Source: Streptomyces ipomoeae 91-03
GTDB lineage: Bacteria; Actinomycetota; Actinomycetes; Streptomycetales; Streptomycetaceae
Direction of reading: 5' to 3'
DNA: 35,235 bases
Assembly (NCBI RefSeq): GCF_000317595.1
Contig: NZ_AEJC01000012.1
Coordinates: forward strand, 1-35,235
Shown here one piece after another: positions 24,933-33,822 of the stretch (its first letter is position 1; each line of letters starts with the position of its first letter). The position numbers and the translations under genes are program-made. Below the pieces are notes generated by a model. The model was not told where the DNA came from. It made no database searches and saw only the letters and a program-made list of their open reading frames with translations.

Positions 24933-27900
24933 GTGTCCGCCCGTATCAGCGATCCCGAGCAGCTCAAGGAGCTCCTCGGCATCCCGTTCACCCCGGAGCA
25001 GACGGCCTGCATCATCGCGCCCCCCGCCCCCCAGGTGATCGTGGCCGGAGCCGGGTCCGGCAAGACCACGGTGATGGCCGCACGCGTGGTGTGGCTGGTC
25101 GGCACCGGACAGGTCGCCCCCGAACAAGTGCTCGGACTGACGTTCACCAACAAGGCGGCGGGCGAACTCGCCGAGCGCGTACGCAAGGCCCTCGTCAAGG
25201 CGGGCATCACCGACCCGGACGTCATCGACCCGGACAACCCGCCCGGCGAACCGGTCATCTCCACCTACCACGCCTTCGCGGGCCGCCTCCTCACCGACCA
25301 CGGCCTGCGCGTCGGCCTGGAACCCACCTCCCGGCTCCTCGCCGACGCCACCCGCTACCAACTCGCCGCGCGGGTGCTCCGCGAGGCCCCGGGCCCGTAC
25401 CCGGCGCTCACCCGGTCCTTCCCGGACCTGGTCAGCGACCTCCTCGCCCTCGACTCCGAACTCGCCGAGCACCTCGTACGCCCCGAGGAACTGCGCGCGT
25501 ACGACGCCGAACTGCTGCGCGACCTGGAGAGCGCCAAGCTCACCAACGCCGACCTCCGCAAGGTCCCCGAGGCCGCCGCCGCCCGGCGCGAACTCGCCGA
25601 ACTCGTGGGCCGCTACCGCACGGTCAAACGCGAGCGGGACCTCCTCGACTTCGGCGACCAGATCGCCCTCTCGGCCCGCCTCGCACAACTGCCCGAAGTG
25701 GGCCGCATCCTGCGGGACGAGTTCCGGGTGGTTCTGCTCGACGAGTACCAGGACACCTCCGTGGCCCAACGCGTCCTGCTGGCGGGCCTGTTCGGCGGCG
25801 GCACCGGCCACCCCGTCACCGCGGTCGGCGACCCCTGCCAGGCGATCTACGGCTGGCGCGGAGCCTCCGTGGCCAACCTCGACGACTTCCCCGAGCATTT
25901 CGCCCACGCCGACGGCAGCCCCGCGACCCGCCAGGCGCTCAGCGAGAACCGCCGCAGCGGTGGCCGTCTCCTGGACCTCGCCAACGGCCTCGCGGAGCCC
26001 CTGCGCGCCATGCACGCGGGCGTGGAGGCCCTCCGGCCGGCCCCCGGCGCCGAACGCGACGGCGTGGTCCGCTGTGCCCTGCTGCCCACTCACGCCGAGG
26101 AACTCGACTGGATCGCCGACTCGATCGCCCACCTCGTGCGCACCGGCAAGGAGCCCGGCGAGATCGCGGTCCTGTGTCGCACGGCCACCGACTTCGCCGA
26201 GATCCAGGGCGCGCTGGTCGCCCGCGACATCCCCGTCGAGGTCGTCGGCCTCTCCGGACTGCTCCACCTCCCCGAGGTCGCCGACCTCGTCGCCGTCTGC
26301 GAGGTCCTCCAGGACCCCGGAGCCAACGCCTCCCTCGTACGCCTGCTCACCGGTCCGCGCTGGCGCATCGGCCCCCGCGACCTCGCCCTCCTCGGCCGCC
26401 GGGCCAGACTTCTCGTGTCCCACGCGCGCGTGGGCGCGGACGACGACCCGGACCGCCGGCTCGCCGCCGCCGTCGAGGGAGTCGACCCGTCCGAGGTGAT
26501 CTCCCTCGCCGACGCGCTCGACACGTTCCTGGAACTACCGCTCGAAGCCGAGGCGGAGGACGACGGGCTGCCGTTCTCGCCGGACGCGCGCGTACGGTTC
26601 GCCCGCCTCGCCACCGAACTGCGCGACCTGCGCCGCTCACTCGCCGACCCGCTCATGGACGTCCTCCACCGGGTGCTCGCCGTCACCGGCCTGGAAGTCG
26701 AACTCTCCGCCTCTCCGCACGCCCTGGCCGCCCGCCGCCGCGAGACGCTCTCGAACTTCCTGGACATCGCCGCCGCCTTCGCCGCCAACAGCGAGGGCGA
26801 GGCCACCCTGCTCGCCTTCCTCGGCTTCCTGCGTACGGCCGCCCAGTACGAAAAGGGCCTCGACAACGCCCTGCCCGGCGGCGAGAACACCGTGAAGGTG
26901 CTCACCGCCCACAAGTCCAAAGGCCTTGAGTGGGACGTCGTCGCCGTCCCCGGACTGGTCACCGGCACCTTCCCGAGCACCCAGGGCCGCGAGAAGTGGA
27001 CGGCCCAGGGCAGGGTCCTGCCGCACGAACTGCGCGGCGACGCCGACACCCTCCCCGACGTCGAGGCATGGGACTCCCGGGGCCTGAAGACGTTCCAGGA
27101 GGCCATGAAGGACCACCAGCACACCGAGGAACTCCGCCTCGGCTACGTCACGTTCACCCGCCCTCGCTCCCTGCTCCTCGGCTCCGGCCACTGGTGGGGC
27201 CCCTCCCAGAAGCGCCCACGCGGCCCCTCCGACTTCCTCAAGGCCCTGTACGACCACTGCGCCGCCGGGTACGGCGAGATCGAGGCCTGGGCCGACGAAC
27301 CCGAGGAGGGCGCCGAGAACCCCGCCCTGCGCGAGACGGCCGCCGACCACGCCTGGCCGCTCCCGCTGGACGACACAGCTCTGGCCCGCCGCCGCGCAGC
27401 CGCCGAGACCGTACTGGCCCACCTGGAGCGGGTCGCCTCCCACGAGGACACCCACCCCGGTGCCGCCCATGACCTCGACCCCCACTCCTACGACGACCCG
27501 GAGTGGCCGCCACCGCCGGACGACGAAGAGGCCCTCTACGGGGACGACGATTTCCCGGAGGACATCCCCTACGAGGACGACGATTTCCACGAGGAGGACG
27601 ACTTCTCGGCGGACCTCTCCCAGGACATCCCCGAGGAGGACACCTCCGACTGGGACTCCTGGACGGAGGACCGGCCCGCACACTCCGTAAGGCCCCCTCA
27701 CGCGCGCGTGCCGCACCCCGGCCACGACGAGGGCACTCCAGTCGGCCCGCACCCCGGGCACCAGGAGAACGCTCCCACCGGCCCACGCTCCGGGCACGAC
27801 GGGCGCACGCCTGTCGTGCCGCACGCCCGCCGCCACCCCGCCGCATCCGACCTGACCCCCGAGGAGGCCCGCACCATCGCCTCCTGGGACCGCGACCTGG

Positions 27901-28628
27901 ACGCCCTCACCGGAGAGCTCCTGCGCGCCCGCGCGAAGGTCACCGACGTACCCCTTCCGATGTCGCTGACCGCCTCGCAGCTGGTGCGCCTGGCCGCCGA
28001 CCCCGACGGCTTCGCACAGGAACTCGCGCGCCCCATGCCACGCCCGCCGCAGCCCGCGGCGCGCCGCGGCACCCGCTTCCACGCCTGGGTCGAGGCCCGC
28101 TTCGAGGAGCTGCGGCTGCCCATGCTGGAGCCCGAGGACCTGCCCGGCAGCGAGGCCGAGATCGCCGACGAGCGGGACCTCGAAGCCCTCAAGGCCGCCT
28201 TCGAGCGCACGCCCTACGCACACCGCACCCCGTACCGCGTCGAGGCCCCCTTCCAACTCGGCATCGCCGGACGCGTCGTACGCGGTCGTATCGACGCCGT
28301 CTACCGGGACAGCGACGGCGACGGAACGACGACGTACGAGATCGTCGACTGGAAGACCAGCCGCAACCGCACCGCCGACCCCCTCCAGCTCGCGCTCTAC
28401 CGGCTCGCCTGGGCCGAGCAGCAGGGCGTGCCCCTGGAGTCCGTGAAGGCCGCCTTCCTGTACGTACGCACCGGCGACGTCGTCCACCCGGAGGACCTGC
28501 CGGGCCGCTCCGCACTGGAGCGGCTGCTCCTGGAGGAGCCGGGTGCCGACGGGCTGGAATCCGATCCTGTGGGTCCGCAGCCGCTCACCGACGAACCACC
28601 GGACGAGCATGTCGGTGCGGGCCTATAG
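24933..28628 (+). CDS. adnB: AdnB-type ATP-dependent helicase-nuclease subunit
   Basis: A 1231-residue partner of AdnA and, in mycobacteria, the lead 3'-5' motor. Walker A GAGSGKT is at 39-45, DEYQD at 270-274, GDPCQAIYGWRGAS follows, then LTAHKSKGLEWDVV and YVTFTRPRSLLL. The C-terminal nuclease has GTRFHAWVEARF, RGRIDAVY, IVDWKTSR (Asp1139) and QLALYRLAW, a PD-(D/E)xK core with no Fe-S cysteines. Between motor and nuclease lies a low-complexity linker (about 836-972), first very acidic (DDDFPEDIPYEDDDFHEEDD), then His/Pro/Gly-rich with repeated P-H/R-x-GH units. GTG at 24933 gives the family start VSARISDPEQLKELLG. Confidence 0.92.
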   Translation: MSARISDPEQLKELLGIPFTPEQTACIIAPPAPQVIVAGAGSGKTTVMAARVVWLVGTGQVAPEQVLGLTFTNKAAGELAERVRKALVKAGITDPDVIDPDNPPGEPVISTYHAFAGRLLTDHGLRVGLEPTSRLLADATRYQLAARVLREAPGPYPALTRSFPDLVSDLLALDSELAEHLVRPEELRAYDAELLRDLESAKLTNADLRKVPEAAAARRELAELVGRYRTVKRERDLLDFGDQIALSARLAQLPEVGRILRDEFRVVLLDEYQDTSVAQRVLLAGLFGGGTGHPVTAVGDPCQAIYGWRGASVANLDDFPEHFAHADGSPATRQALSENRRSGGRLLDLANGLAEPLRAMHAGVEALRPAPGAERDGVVRCALLPTHAEELDWIADSIAHLVRTGKEPGEIAVLCRTATDFAEIQGALVARDIPVEVVGLSGLLHLPEVADLVAVCEVLQDPGANASLVRLLTGPRWRIGPRDLALLGRRARLLVSHARVGADDDPDRRLAAAVEGVDPSEVISLADALDTFLELPLEAEAEDDGLPFSPDARVRFARLATELRDLRRSLADPLMDVLHRVLAVTGLEVELSASPHALAARRRETLSNFLDIAAAFAANSEGEATLLAFLGFLRTAAQYEKGLDNALPGGENTVKVLTAHKSKGLEWDVVAVPGLVTGTFPSTQGREKWTAQGRVLPHELRGDADTLPDVEAWDSRGLKTFQEAMKDHQHTEELRLGYVTFTRPRSLLLGSGHWWGPSQKRPRGPSDFLKALYDHCAAGYGEIEAWADEPEEGAENPALRETAADHAWPLPLDDTALARRRAAAETVLAHLERVASHEDTHPGAAHDLDPHSYDDPEWPPPPDDEEALYGDDDFPEDIPYEDDDFHEEDDFSADLSQDIPEEDTSDWDSWTEDRPAHSVRPPHARVPHPGHDEGTPVGPHPGHQENAPTGPRSGHDGRTPVVPHARRHPAASDLTPEEARTIASWDRDLDALTGELLRARAKVTDVPLPMSLTASQLVRLAADPDGFAQELARPMPRPPQPAARRGTRFHAWVEARFEELRLPMLEPEDLPGSEAEIADERDLEALKAAFERTPYAHRTPYRVEAPFQLGIAGRVVRGRIDAVYRDSDGDGTTTYEIVDWKTSRNRTADPLQLALYRLAWAEQQGVPLESVKAAFLYVRTGDVVHPEDLPGRSALERLLLEEPGADGLESDPVGPQPLTDEPPDEHVGAGL

Positions 28629-28631
28629 GCT
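28626..28631 (+). promoter_or_regulatory. possible -10 for the dipeptidase gene
   Basis: TAGGCT overlaps the adnB stop codon and ends 7 bases before the ATG at 28639. GGGAG lies in those 7 bases, so the start may be used both on a leadered adnB transcript and on a leaderless one. No clear -35. Confidence 0.3.
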
Positions 28632-28638
28632 CGGGAGC

Positions 28639-30051
28639 ATGAGCCAGCCCGTTGACAGTGCCGTCAGCGATGTCCGTACGTACATCGAGAACCACCGTGC
28701 CGCCTTCCTCGACGACCTCGTCGCATGGCTGCGCATCCCTTCGGTGTCGGCCCAGCCCGAGCACACGGCCGACGTACGGCGCAGTGCCGACTGGCTCGCC
28801 GCCAAGCTCAAGGAGACCGGCTTTCCCACCGTCGAGGTCTGGGAGACGCCGGGCGCTCCAGCGGTCTTCGCCGAATGGCCCGCCGAGGACGCGGACGCCC
28901 CCACGGTCCTGGTCTACGGGCACCACGACGTACAGCCCGCGGCCCGCGAGGACGGCTGGGACACCGAGCCGTTCGAGCCCGTGATCCGCGGAAACCGCCT
29001 CCACGCGCGGGGGGCGGCCGACGACAAGGGCCAAGTGTTCTTCCACACACTCGGCATCCGCGCCCACCTCGCCGCCACCGGCAGCACAGCCCCCGCCGTC
29101 CACCTGAAGATGCTCATCGAGGGCGAGGAGGAGTCGGGCTCCCCGCACTTCCGGACCCTTGTCGAGAACCACGCCGAGCGGCTCACCACGGACGCCGTGA
29201 TCGTCTCCGACACCGGTATGTGGGCCGAGGACACGCCCACCGTGTGCACCGGCATGCGCGGCCTCGCCGAGTGCGAGATCCAGCTCTACGGCCCCGGCCA
29301 GGACATCCACTCCGGTTCCTTCGGCGGCGCCGTACCGAACCCGGCCACCGCCGCCGCCCGCCTGGTCGCCGCCCTGCACGACGAGCACGCGCGCGTGGCG
29401 ATCCCCGGCTTCTACGACGGCATCGTCGAACTCACCGACCGCGAGCGCGAACTCTTCGCCGAACTGCCCTTCGACGAGGAGCGATGGCTGCGCACGGCCA
29501 AGTCGACGGCGACCCATGGAGAAGCCGGACACACCACCCTGGAGCGTGTCTGGGCCCGTCCGACCGCCGAGGTCAACGGCATCGGCGGCGGGTACCAGGG
29601 TCCTGGCAGCAAGACGATCATCCCGTCCTCCGCGAGGGTGAAGTTGTCCTTCCGGCTGGTCGCGGGGCAGGACCCGGACCACATCGAGAAGATCGTCCGC
29701 GCCTGGGCCGCCGACCGGATCCCCGCCGGGATCGGCCACGAGATCACGTTCAGCGGCGCCACCCGCCCCTGCCTGACCCCGCTGGACCACCCCGCCCTGC
29801 AGGCCGTCGTGCGCGCCATGGGCCGCGCCTTCGAGCAGCCGATCCGCTACACGAGAGAGGGCGGCTCCGGCCCTGCCGCCGACCTACAGGACGTGCTCGC
29901 CGCGCCCGTGCTCTTCCTGGGCATCTCCGTCCCCTCCGACGGCTGGCACGCACCCAACGAGAAGGTCGAGCTGGACCTGCTTTTCAAGGGCGTCGAGACC
30001 AGCGCATACCTCTGGGGCGAGCTGTCCGCAAGCTCCCGCGAGGCACACTGA
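28639..30051 (+). CDS. M20-family dipeptidase
   Basis: A 470-residue zinc metallopeptidase of the M20/ArgE/DapE family, cytoplasmic. Metal and catalytic motifs in order: VYGHHDVQP (His and catalytic Asp, about 93-101), RGAADDKGQ (bridging Asp), IEGEEESGSP (catalytic Glu and metal Glu), and SDTGMW (metal Asp). The lid domain contains GPGQDIHSGSFGGAVPNP and the C-terminal metal His is in PSDGWHAPNEKV. It starts 10 bases after adnB and is likely cotranscribed with it, though a functional link to AdnAB is not evident. In mycobacteria I recall a potassium channel gene in this slot, so this is a lineage difference. Confidence 0.92.
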   Translation: MSQPVDSAVSDVRTYIENHRAAFLDDLVAWLRIPSVSAQPEHTADVRRSADWLAAKLKETGFPTVEVWETPGAPAVFAEWPAEDADAPTVLVYGHHDVQPAAREDGWDTEPFEPVIRGNRLHARGAADDKGQVFFHTLGIRAHLAATGSTAPAVHLKMLIEGEEESGSPHFRTLVENHAERLTTDAVIVSDTGMWAEDTPTVCTGMRGLAECEIQLYGPGQDIHSGSFGGAVPNPATAAARLVAALHDEHARVAIPGFYDGIVELTDRERELFAELPFDEERWLRTAKSTATHGEAGHTTLERVWARPTAEVNGIGGGYQGPGSKTIIPSSARVKLSFRLVAGQDPDHIEKIVRAWAADRIPAGIGHEITFSGATRPCLTPLDHPALQAVVRAMGRAFEQPIRYTREGGSGPAADLQDVLAAPVLFLGISVPSDGWHAPNEKVELDLLFKGVETSAYLWGELSASSREAH

Positions 30052-30146
30052 AGTAGGCCCGCCACGCCCCAGCGCACCCGCCCGCCGTACGCCCCGCCGA
30101 ACCGTCCGCCCAAACCACCGTTCCACCGGGGGAGTTGGAAGCACTC

Positions 30147-31094
30147 GTGACCACCTGGACCGACCACACCGCCGACCGCCCCATCGCGCTCACCGCTCCC
30201 AGCGGCATCGACCGGGCCGCCCACCACCGGCTCGACGAGGCCTGGCTCGCGGCGGCATGGAGCCACCCCACGACCCGCTGCTTCGTGGTCTCCGGCGGCC
30301 AGGTCCTCATCGACGAGACACCGGACGGCGCCACCGAACTCGTCATGACCCCCTCCTTCGAGGCGCCGCTCACCGAGGCACACCGCTACTTCCTGGGCAC
30401 CGACGCCGACGGCGTGAGCTACTTCGCGCTCCAGAAGGACGCGCTCCCCGGGCGCATGGACCAGTCCGCGCGCCCCGCCGGGCTGCGCGAGGCGGGCATG
30501 CTGCTCTCACCGCGCGACACCGGCCTCATGGCCCATGCGGTCGGCCTGGAGAACTGGCAGCGCACCCACCGATTCTGCTCCCGCTGCGGCGAACGCACGG
30601 TCATCGCGGCGGCCGGCCACATCCGCCGTTGCCCGGCCTGCGGCGCCGAGCACTACCCGCGCACCGACCCGGCGGTGATCATGGCCGTCACGGACGACGA
30701 GGACCGCATCCTCCTCGGCCGCCAGGTGCACTGGCCCGAGGGCCGCTTCTCCACCCTCGCCGGCTTCGTCGAGCCCGGCGAGTCCATCGAGCAGTCCGTC
30801 CGGCGCGAGGTGCACGAAGAGGTCGGGATCACCGTCGGCCAGGTCGAGTACATCGCCAGCCAGCCCTGGCCCTTCCCATCCAGCCTCATGCTGGGCTTCA
30901 TGGCCCGCGCCACTTCGACCGAGATCGAGGTGGACGGCGACGAGATCCACGAGGCCCGCTGGTTCTCCCGCGAACAGCTGCGGGCCGCGTTCGAGTCCGG
31001 GGAGGTGCTGCCTCCCTACGGCATCTCGATCGCGGCCCGCCTGATCGAACTCTGGTACGGCAAGCCCCTGCCGACGCGAGGGCACACCGGCTAG
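30147..31094 (+). CDS. nudC: NAD(+) diphosphatase NudC
   Basis: A 315-residue Nudix hydrolase that cleaves NADH/NAD to NMN(H) and AMP; in other bacteria NudC also removes NAD caps from RNA. The zinc ribbon is Cys144/Cys147 and Cys162/Cys165 (CSRCG, CPACG), followed by HYPRTDPAVI. The Nudix box GFVEPGESIEQSVRREVHEE begins at 206. The NADH-specific signature SQPWPFPSS is at 238-246. I prefer GTG at 30147 (GGAAG 5 bases upstream); a TTG at 30135 opens the same frame but sits directly against GGGGGAG. It converges with the mycoredoxin gene across a 68-base gap. Confidence 0.95.
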   Translation: MTTWTDHTADRPIALTAPSGIDRAAHHRLDEAWLAAAWSHPTTRCFVVSGGQVLIDETPDGATELVMTPSFEAPLTEAHRYFLGTDADGVSYFALQKDALPGRMDQSARPAGLREAGMLLSPRDTGLMAHAVGLENWQRTHRFCSRCGERTVIAAAGHIRRCPACGAEHYPRTDPAVIMAVTDDEDRILLGRQVHWPEGRFSTLAGFVEPGESIEQSVRREVHEEVGITVGQVEYIASQPWPFPSSLMLGFMARATSTEIEVDGDEIHEARWFSREQLRAAFESGEVLPPYGISIAARLIELWYGKPLPTRGHTG

Positions 31095-31162
31095 GTGCGG
31101 TGCCCCGGGACGACGGCGACAGACGACACGCCTGCCGCGCTGCCCGGCCCGGGGCCCGCGCG

Positions 31163-31405
31163 CTACGCGCCGATCTTCTGCTTGACCTGCGCCAGCGAGG
31201 GGTTCGTGAGCGTCGAGCCGTCCGGGAAGAGAACGGTGGGCACCGTCTGGTTCCCGCCGTTCGCCTTCTCCACGAACGCCGCAGACTCCGGGTCCTGCTC
31301 GATGTTGATCTCGTTGTACGCGATGCCCTCACGGTCCATCTGGCTCTTCAGCCGACGGCAGTAGCCGCACCACGTGGTGCTGTACATCGTCACAGTGCCC
31401 GGCAT
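31163..31405 (-). CDS. mrx1: mycoredoxin-1 (glutaredoxin-like)
   Basis: An 80-residue glutaredoxin-fold oxidoreductase that reduces mycothiol mixed disulfides. The active site is WCGYC (Cys13, Cys16), the cis-proline is in QTVPTVLF, and the C-terminal PDGSTLTNPSLAQVKQKI fits the family. ATG at 31405 with AAGGAG about 11 bases upstream. It is transcribed leftward from a sigma-R promoter, which fits a thiol-redox enzyme, and is divergent from uvrD2. Rv3198A is the mycobacterial counterpart. Confidence 0.95.
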   Translation of the reverse strand: MPGTVTMYSTTWCGYCRRLKSQMDREGIAYNEINIEQDPESAAFVEKANGGNQTVPTVLFPDGSTLTNPSLAQVKQKIGA

Positions 31406-31460
31406 GTCTTTGGCGCTCCTTCACGGCGTAACGGCTCGAATACTTGCTCGCAGTGGAAGG

Positions 31461-31486
31461 AACGTACGCGAGAGTTCCACCATTCC
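31461..31486 (-). promoter_or_regulatory. sigma-R promoter of mrx1
   Basis: On the minus strand GGAAT (31486-31482) is followed after exactly 18 bases by GTT (31463-31461). A G precedes it, giving GGGAAT-N18-GTT, the sigma-R consensus. The expected transcript start near 31454 leaves about 50 bases of leader before the mycoredoxin ATG. An inverted repeat GGAAC-N10-GTTCC (31459-31478) overlaps the promoter. Confidence 0.8.
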
Positions 31487-31586
31487 CGCACCTGACTCCG
31501 TGACGCCTGCCGCATTAATACGACTGCGAGTGCCCGCCTGTGGACAACCGACTCGGCCGACTCCGGAGACCTGGCAGCATGGCCGT

Positions 31587-33809
31587 GTGACAGCAGCAAC
31601 GCATTCCACCCTCTTCCCGCGGGTCCCCGACTCGGCCGACGCGGTGCTCGAAGGGCTCGACCCGGAGCAGCGCGCGGTGGCCACCGCCCTGCACGGGCCG
31701 GTGTGCGTACTCGCGGGCGCCGGCACCGGCAAGACCCGGGCCATCACCCACCGCATCGCCTACGGGGTGCGCGCCGGGATGCTCCAGCCCGCCAGCGTGC
31801 TGGCCGTCACCTTCACCAACCGCGCCGCCGGAGAGATGCGTGGCCGCCTCCGCCAACTCGGCGCCGCCGGAGTCCAGGCCCGGACGTTCCACTCGGCCGC
31901 GCTGCGCCAACTTCAGTACTTCTGGCCGAAGGCCGTCGGCGGCGTCATGCCCAGAATCATCGACCGGAAGTTCCCACTCGTCGCGGACGCTGCGGCAGCC
32001 TGCCACATCCGTCTCGATCGCAACGAACTACGGGACGCCGCCGCAGAGATCGAGTGGTCGAAGGTCACCCAGACCGTCCCCTCCGACTACGCCGCGGCAG
32101 CTGCCAAGGCCGGCCGTGAGGCCCCCCGCGACCCGGCCGAGATCGCCCAGATCTACGCCACGTACGAGGACCTCAAGCGTGAGCGCTCCGTCATCGACTT
32201 CGAGGACGTCCTCCTGCTCACGGTCGGTATCCTCCAGGACCGGCACGACATCGCCGAACAGGTCCGCTCCCAGTACCAGCACTTCGTGGTCGACGAGTAC
32301 CAGGACGTCAGTCCCCTCCAGCAACGCCTGTTGGAACTGTGGCTCGGCGACCGGGACAACCTGTGCGTCGTGGGCGACGCCAGCCAGACCATCTACTCGT
32401 TCACTGGCGCAACTCCCGACCATCTGCTCGACTTCCGCCTCCGCTATCCCGGGGCCACCGTCGTCAAGCTCGTCCGCGACTACCGCTCCACCCCCCAGGT
32501 CGTCCATCTCGCCAACGGCCTGCTCTCCCAGGCCCGTGGCCGCGCCGCCGACCACCGCCTCGAACTCATCTCCCAACGCCCGCCGGGGCCCGAGCCCCGC
32601 TACACCGAATACAGCGACGAGCCCGCCGAGGCCGAGGGCGCCGCCCGCCGTATCCGCGACTTCATCGCCTCCGGAGTCCCGGCGAGCGAGATCGCCATCC
32701 TGTTCCGCACGAACTCCCAGTCCGAGACCTATGAGCAGGCCCTCGCGGACGCCGGAGTGCCCTACCAGCTGCGCGGCGCCGAGCGGTTCTTCGACCGCCC
32801 CGAGGTCCGCAAGGCCGGGGCCGCACTGAGAGCCGCGGCCCGCTTCGGCGGCAACGACACCCTCCTGGAGGACGCCGTCGACCTCCCCTCACAGGTACGG
32901 GCGGTGCTGTCCGGCGAGGGCTGGACCGGTGAACCCCCGGCGGGCTCCGGCGCGGCCAGAGAACGCTGGGAGTCACTGGCGGCACTGGTCAACCTGGCGC
33001 AGGACTTCGCCGCGGCCAAGCCCTACGCCACGCTCGGCGACATGGTGGCGGAACTCGACGAGCGCGCGAACGCCCAGCACGCCCCCACCGTCCAGGGCGT
33101 CACTCTCGCCTCCCTGCACTCGGCGAAGGGCCTGGAGTGGGACGTCGTCTTCCTGGTCGGCGTCGCCGAGGGCATGATGCCGATCACCTACGCCAAGACG
33201 GACGAACAGGTCGAAGAGGAGAGACGACTCCTCTATGTGGGCGTCACCCGCGCACGAGAACAGCTCTCCGTGTCCTGGGCGCTGTCCCGATCGCCCGGCA
33301 GCCGCCCGAATCGCCGCCCCAGCCGCTTCCTCGACGGCCTGCGCCCCGGATCGATCGCCACGGCCGGTCGGACCGGCGCGAGCGGCTCCGGGGGCGTCGA
33401 ACCGGGCTCGGTCGACGGTCGGCCCGATGGGTTCGCCGGCGGCGGAACCGAGGCCGCCCCACGTCGCACCAGCCGCACCCCGGCTCGCTGCCGTGTCTGC
33501 GGCCGGACCCTGCGAGACGCCGGCGACATGAAGCTGATGCGCTGTGAGGACTGCCCCTCCGACATGGACGAGGGCCTCTACGAGCGCTTGCGCGAGTGGC
33601 GGGCTGTCCAGGCGCGGCTCAGCGGGCAACCGGACTTCTGCGTCTTCACCGACCGCACCCTGATGGCCATCGCAGAAGCGGGGCCGAGCACTCCGGTTGA
33701 ACTGGGTCGCATTCCCGGTGTCCTCGCCCGTAAGCTCCAGCGGTACGGCGCCGATGTACTCGACATCTGCGCAGGTCGGGAGCCCGGGTGCGAGGACGAG
33801 AACGACTGA
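31587..33809 (+). CDS. uvrD2: UvrD2-type ATP-dependent DNA helicase with HRDC domain
   Basis: A 740-residue SF1A 3'-5' helicase of the actinobacterial UvrD2 group. Walker A GAGTGKT is at 44-50, then TFTNRAAGEM, DEYQD (236-240), GDASQTIYSFTGA, LASLHSAKGLEWDVVFL and YVGVTRAREQL. After a Gly/Ser-rich linker comes the tetracysteine motif Cys635, Cys638, Cys653 and Cys656 (C-X2-C-X14-C-X2-C), then an HRDC domain (about 660-735) ending near LDICAG. This layout separates UvrD2 from UvrD1/PcrA. GTG at 31587 gives the family start VTAATHSTLFPRVPDS; the frame is open upstream to 31374 without similarity. Its promoter lies in the shared region with mrx1 but I cannot place it. Confidence 0.95.
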   Translation: MTAATHSTLFPRVPDSADAVLEGLDPEQRAVATALHGPVCVLAGAGTGKTRAITHRIAYGVRAGMLQPASVLAVTFTNRAAGEMRGRLRQLGAAGVQARTFHSAALRQLQYFWPKAVGGVMPRIIDRKFPLVADAAAACHIRLDRNELRDAAAEIEWSKVTQTVPSDYAAAAAKAGREAPRDPAEIAQIYATYEDLKRERSVIDFEDVLLLTVGILQDRHDIAEQVRSQYQHFVVDEYQDVSPLQQRLLELWLGDRDNLCVVGDASQTIYSFTGATPDHLLDFRLRYPGATVVKLVRDYRSTPQVVHLANGLLSQARGRAADHRLELISQRPPGPEPRYTEYSDEPAEAEGAARRIRDFIASGVPASEIAILFRTNSQSETYEQALADAGVPYQLRGAERFFDRPEVRKAGAALRAAARFGGNDTLLEDAVDLPSQVRAVLSGEGWTGEPPAGSGAARERWESLAALVNLAQDFAAAKPYATLGDMVAELDERANAQHAPTVQGVTLASLHSAKGLEWDVVFLVGVAEGMMPITYAKTDEQVEEERRLLYVGVTRAREQLSVSWALSRSPGSRPNRRPSRFLDGLRPGSIATAGRTGASGSGGVEPGSVDGRPDGFAGGGTEAAPRRTSRTPARCRVCGRTLRDAGDMKLMRCEDCPSDMDEGLYERLREWRAVQARLSGQPDFCVFTDRTLMAIAEAGPSTPVELGRIPGVLARKLQRYGADVLDICAGREPGCEDEND

Positions 33810-33822
33810 TACGAACTCGTCG

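Noticed and set aside
31095..31162. Terminator between convergent nudC and mrx1
   Set aside because: CCCCGGG and CCCGGGG can pair but are about 40 bases apart and no compact stem is evident.
31374..31586. N-terminal extension of UvrD2
   Set aside because: It would run through the mycoredoxin promoter and start; family similarity starts at the GTG at 31587.
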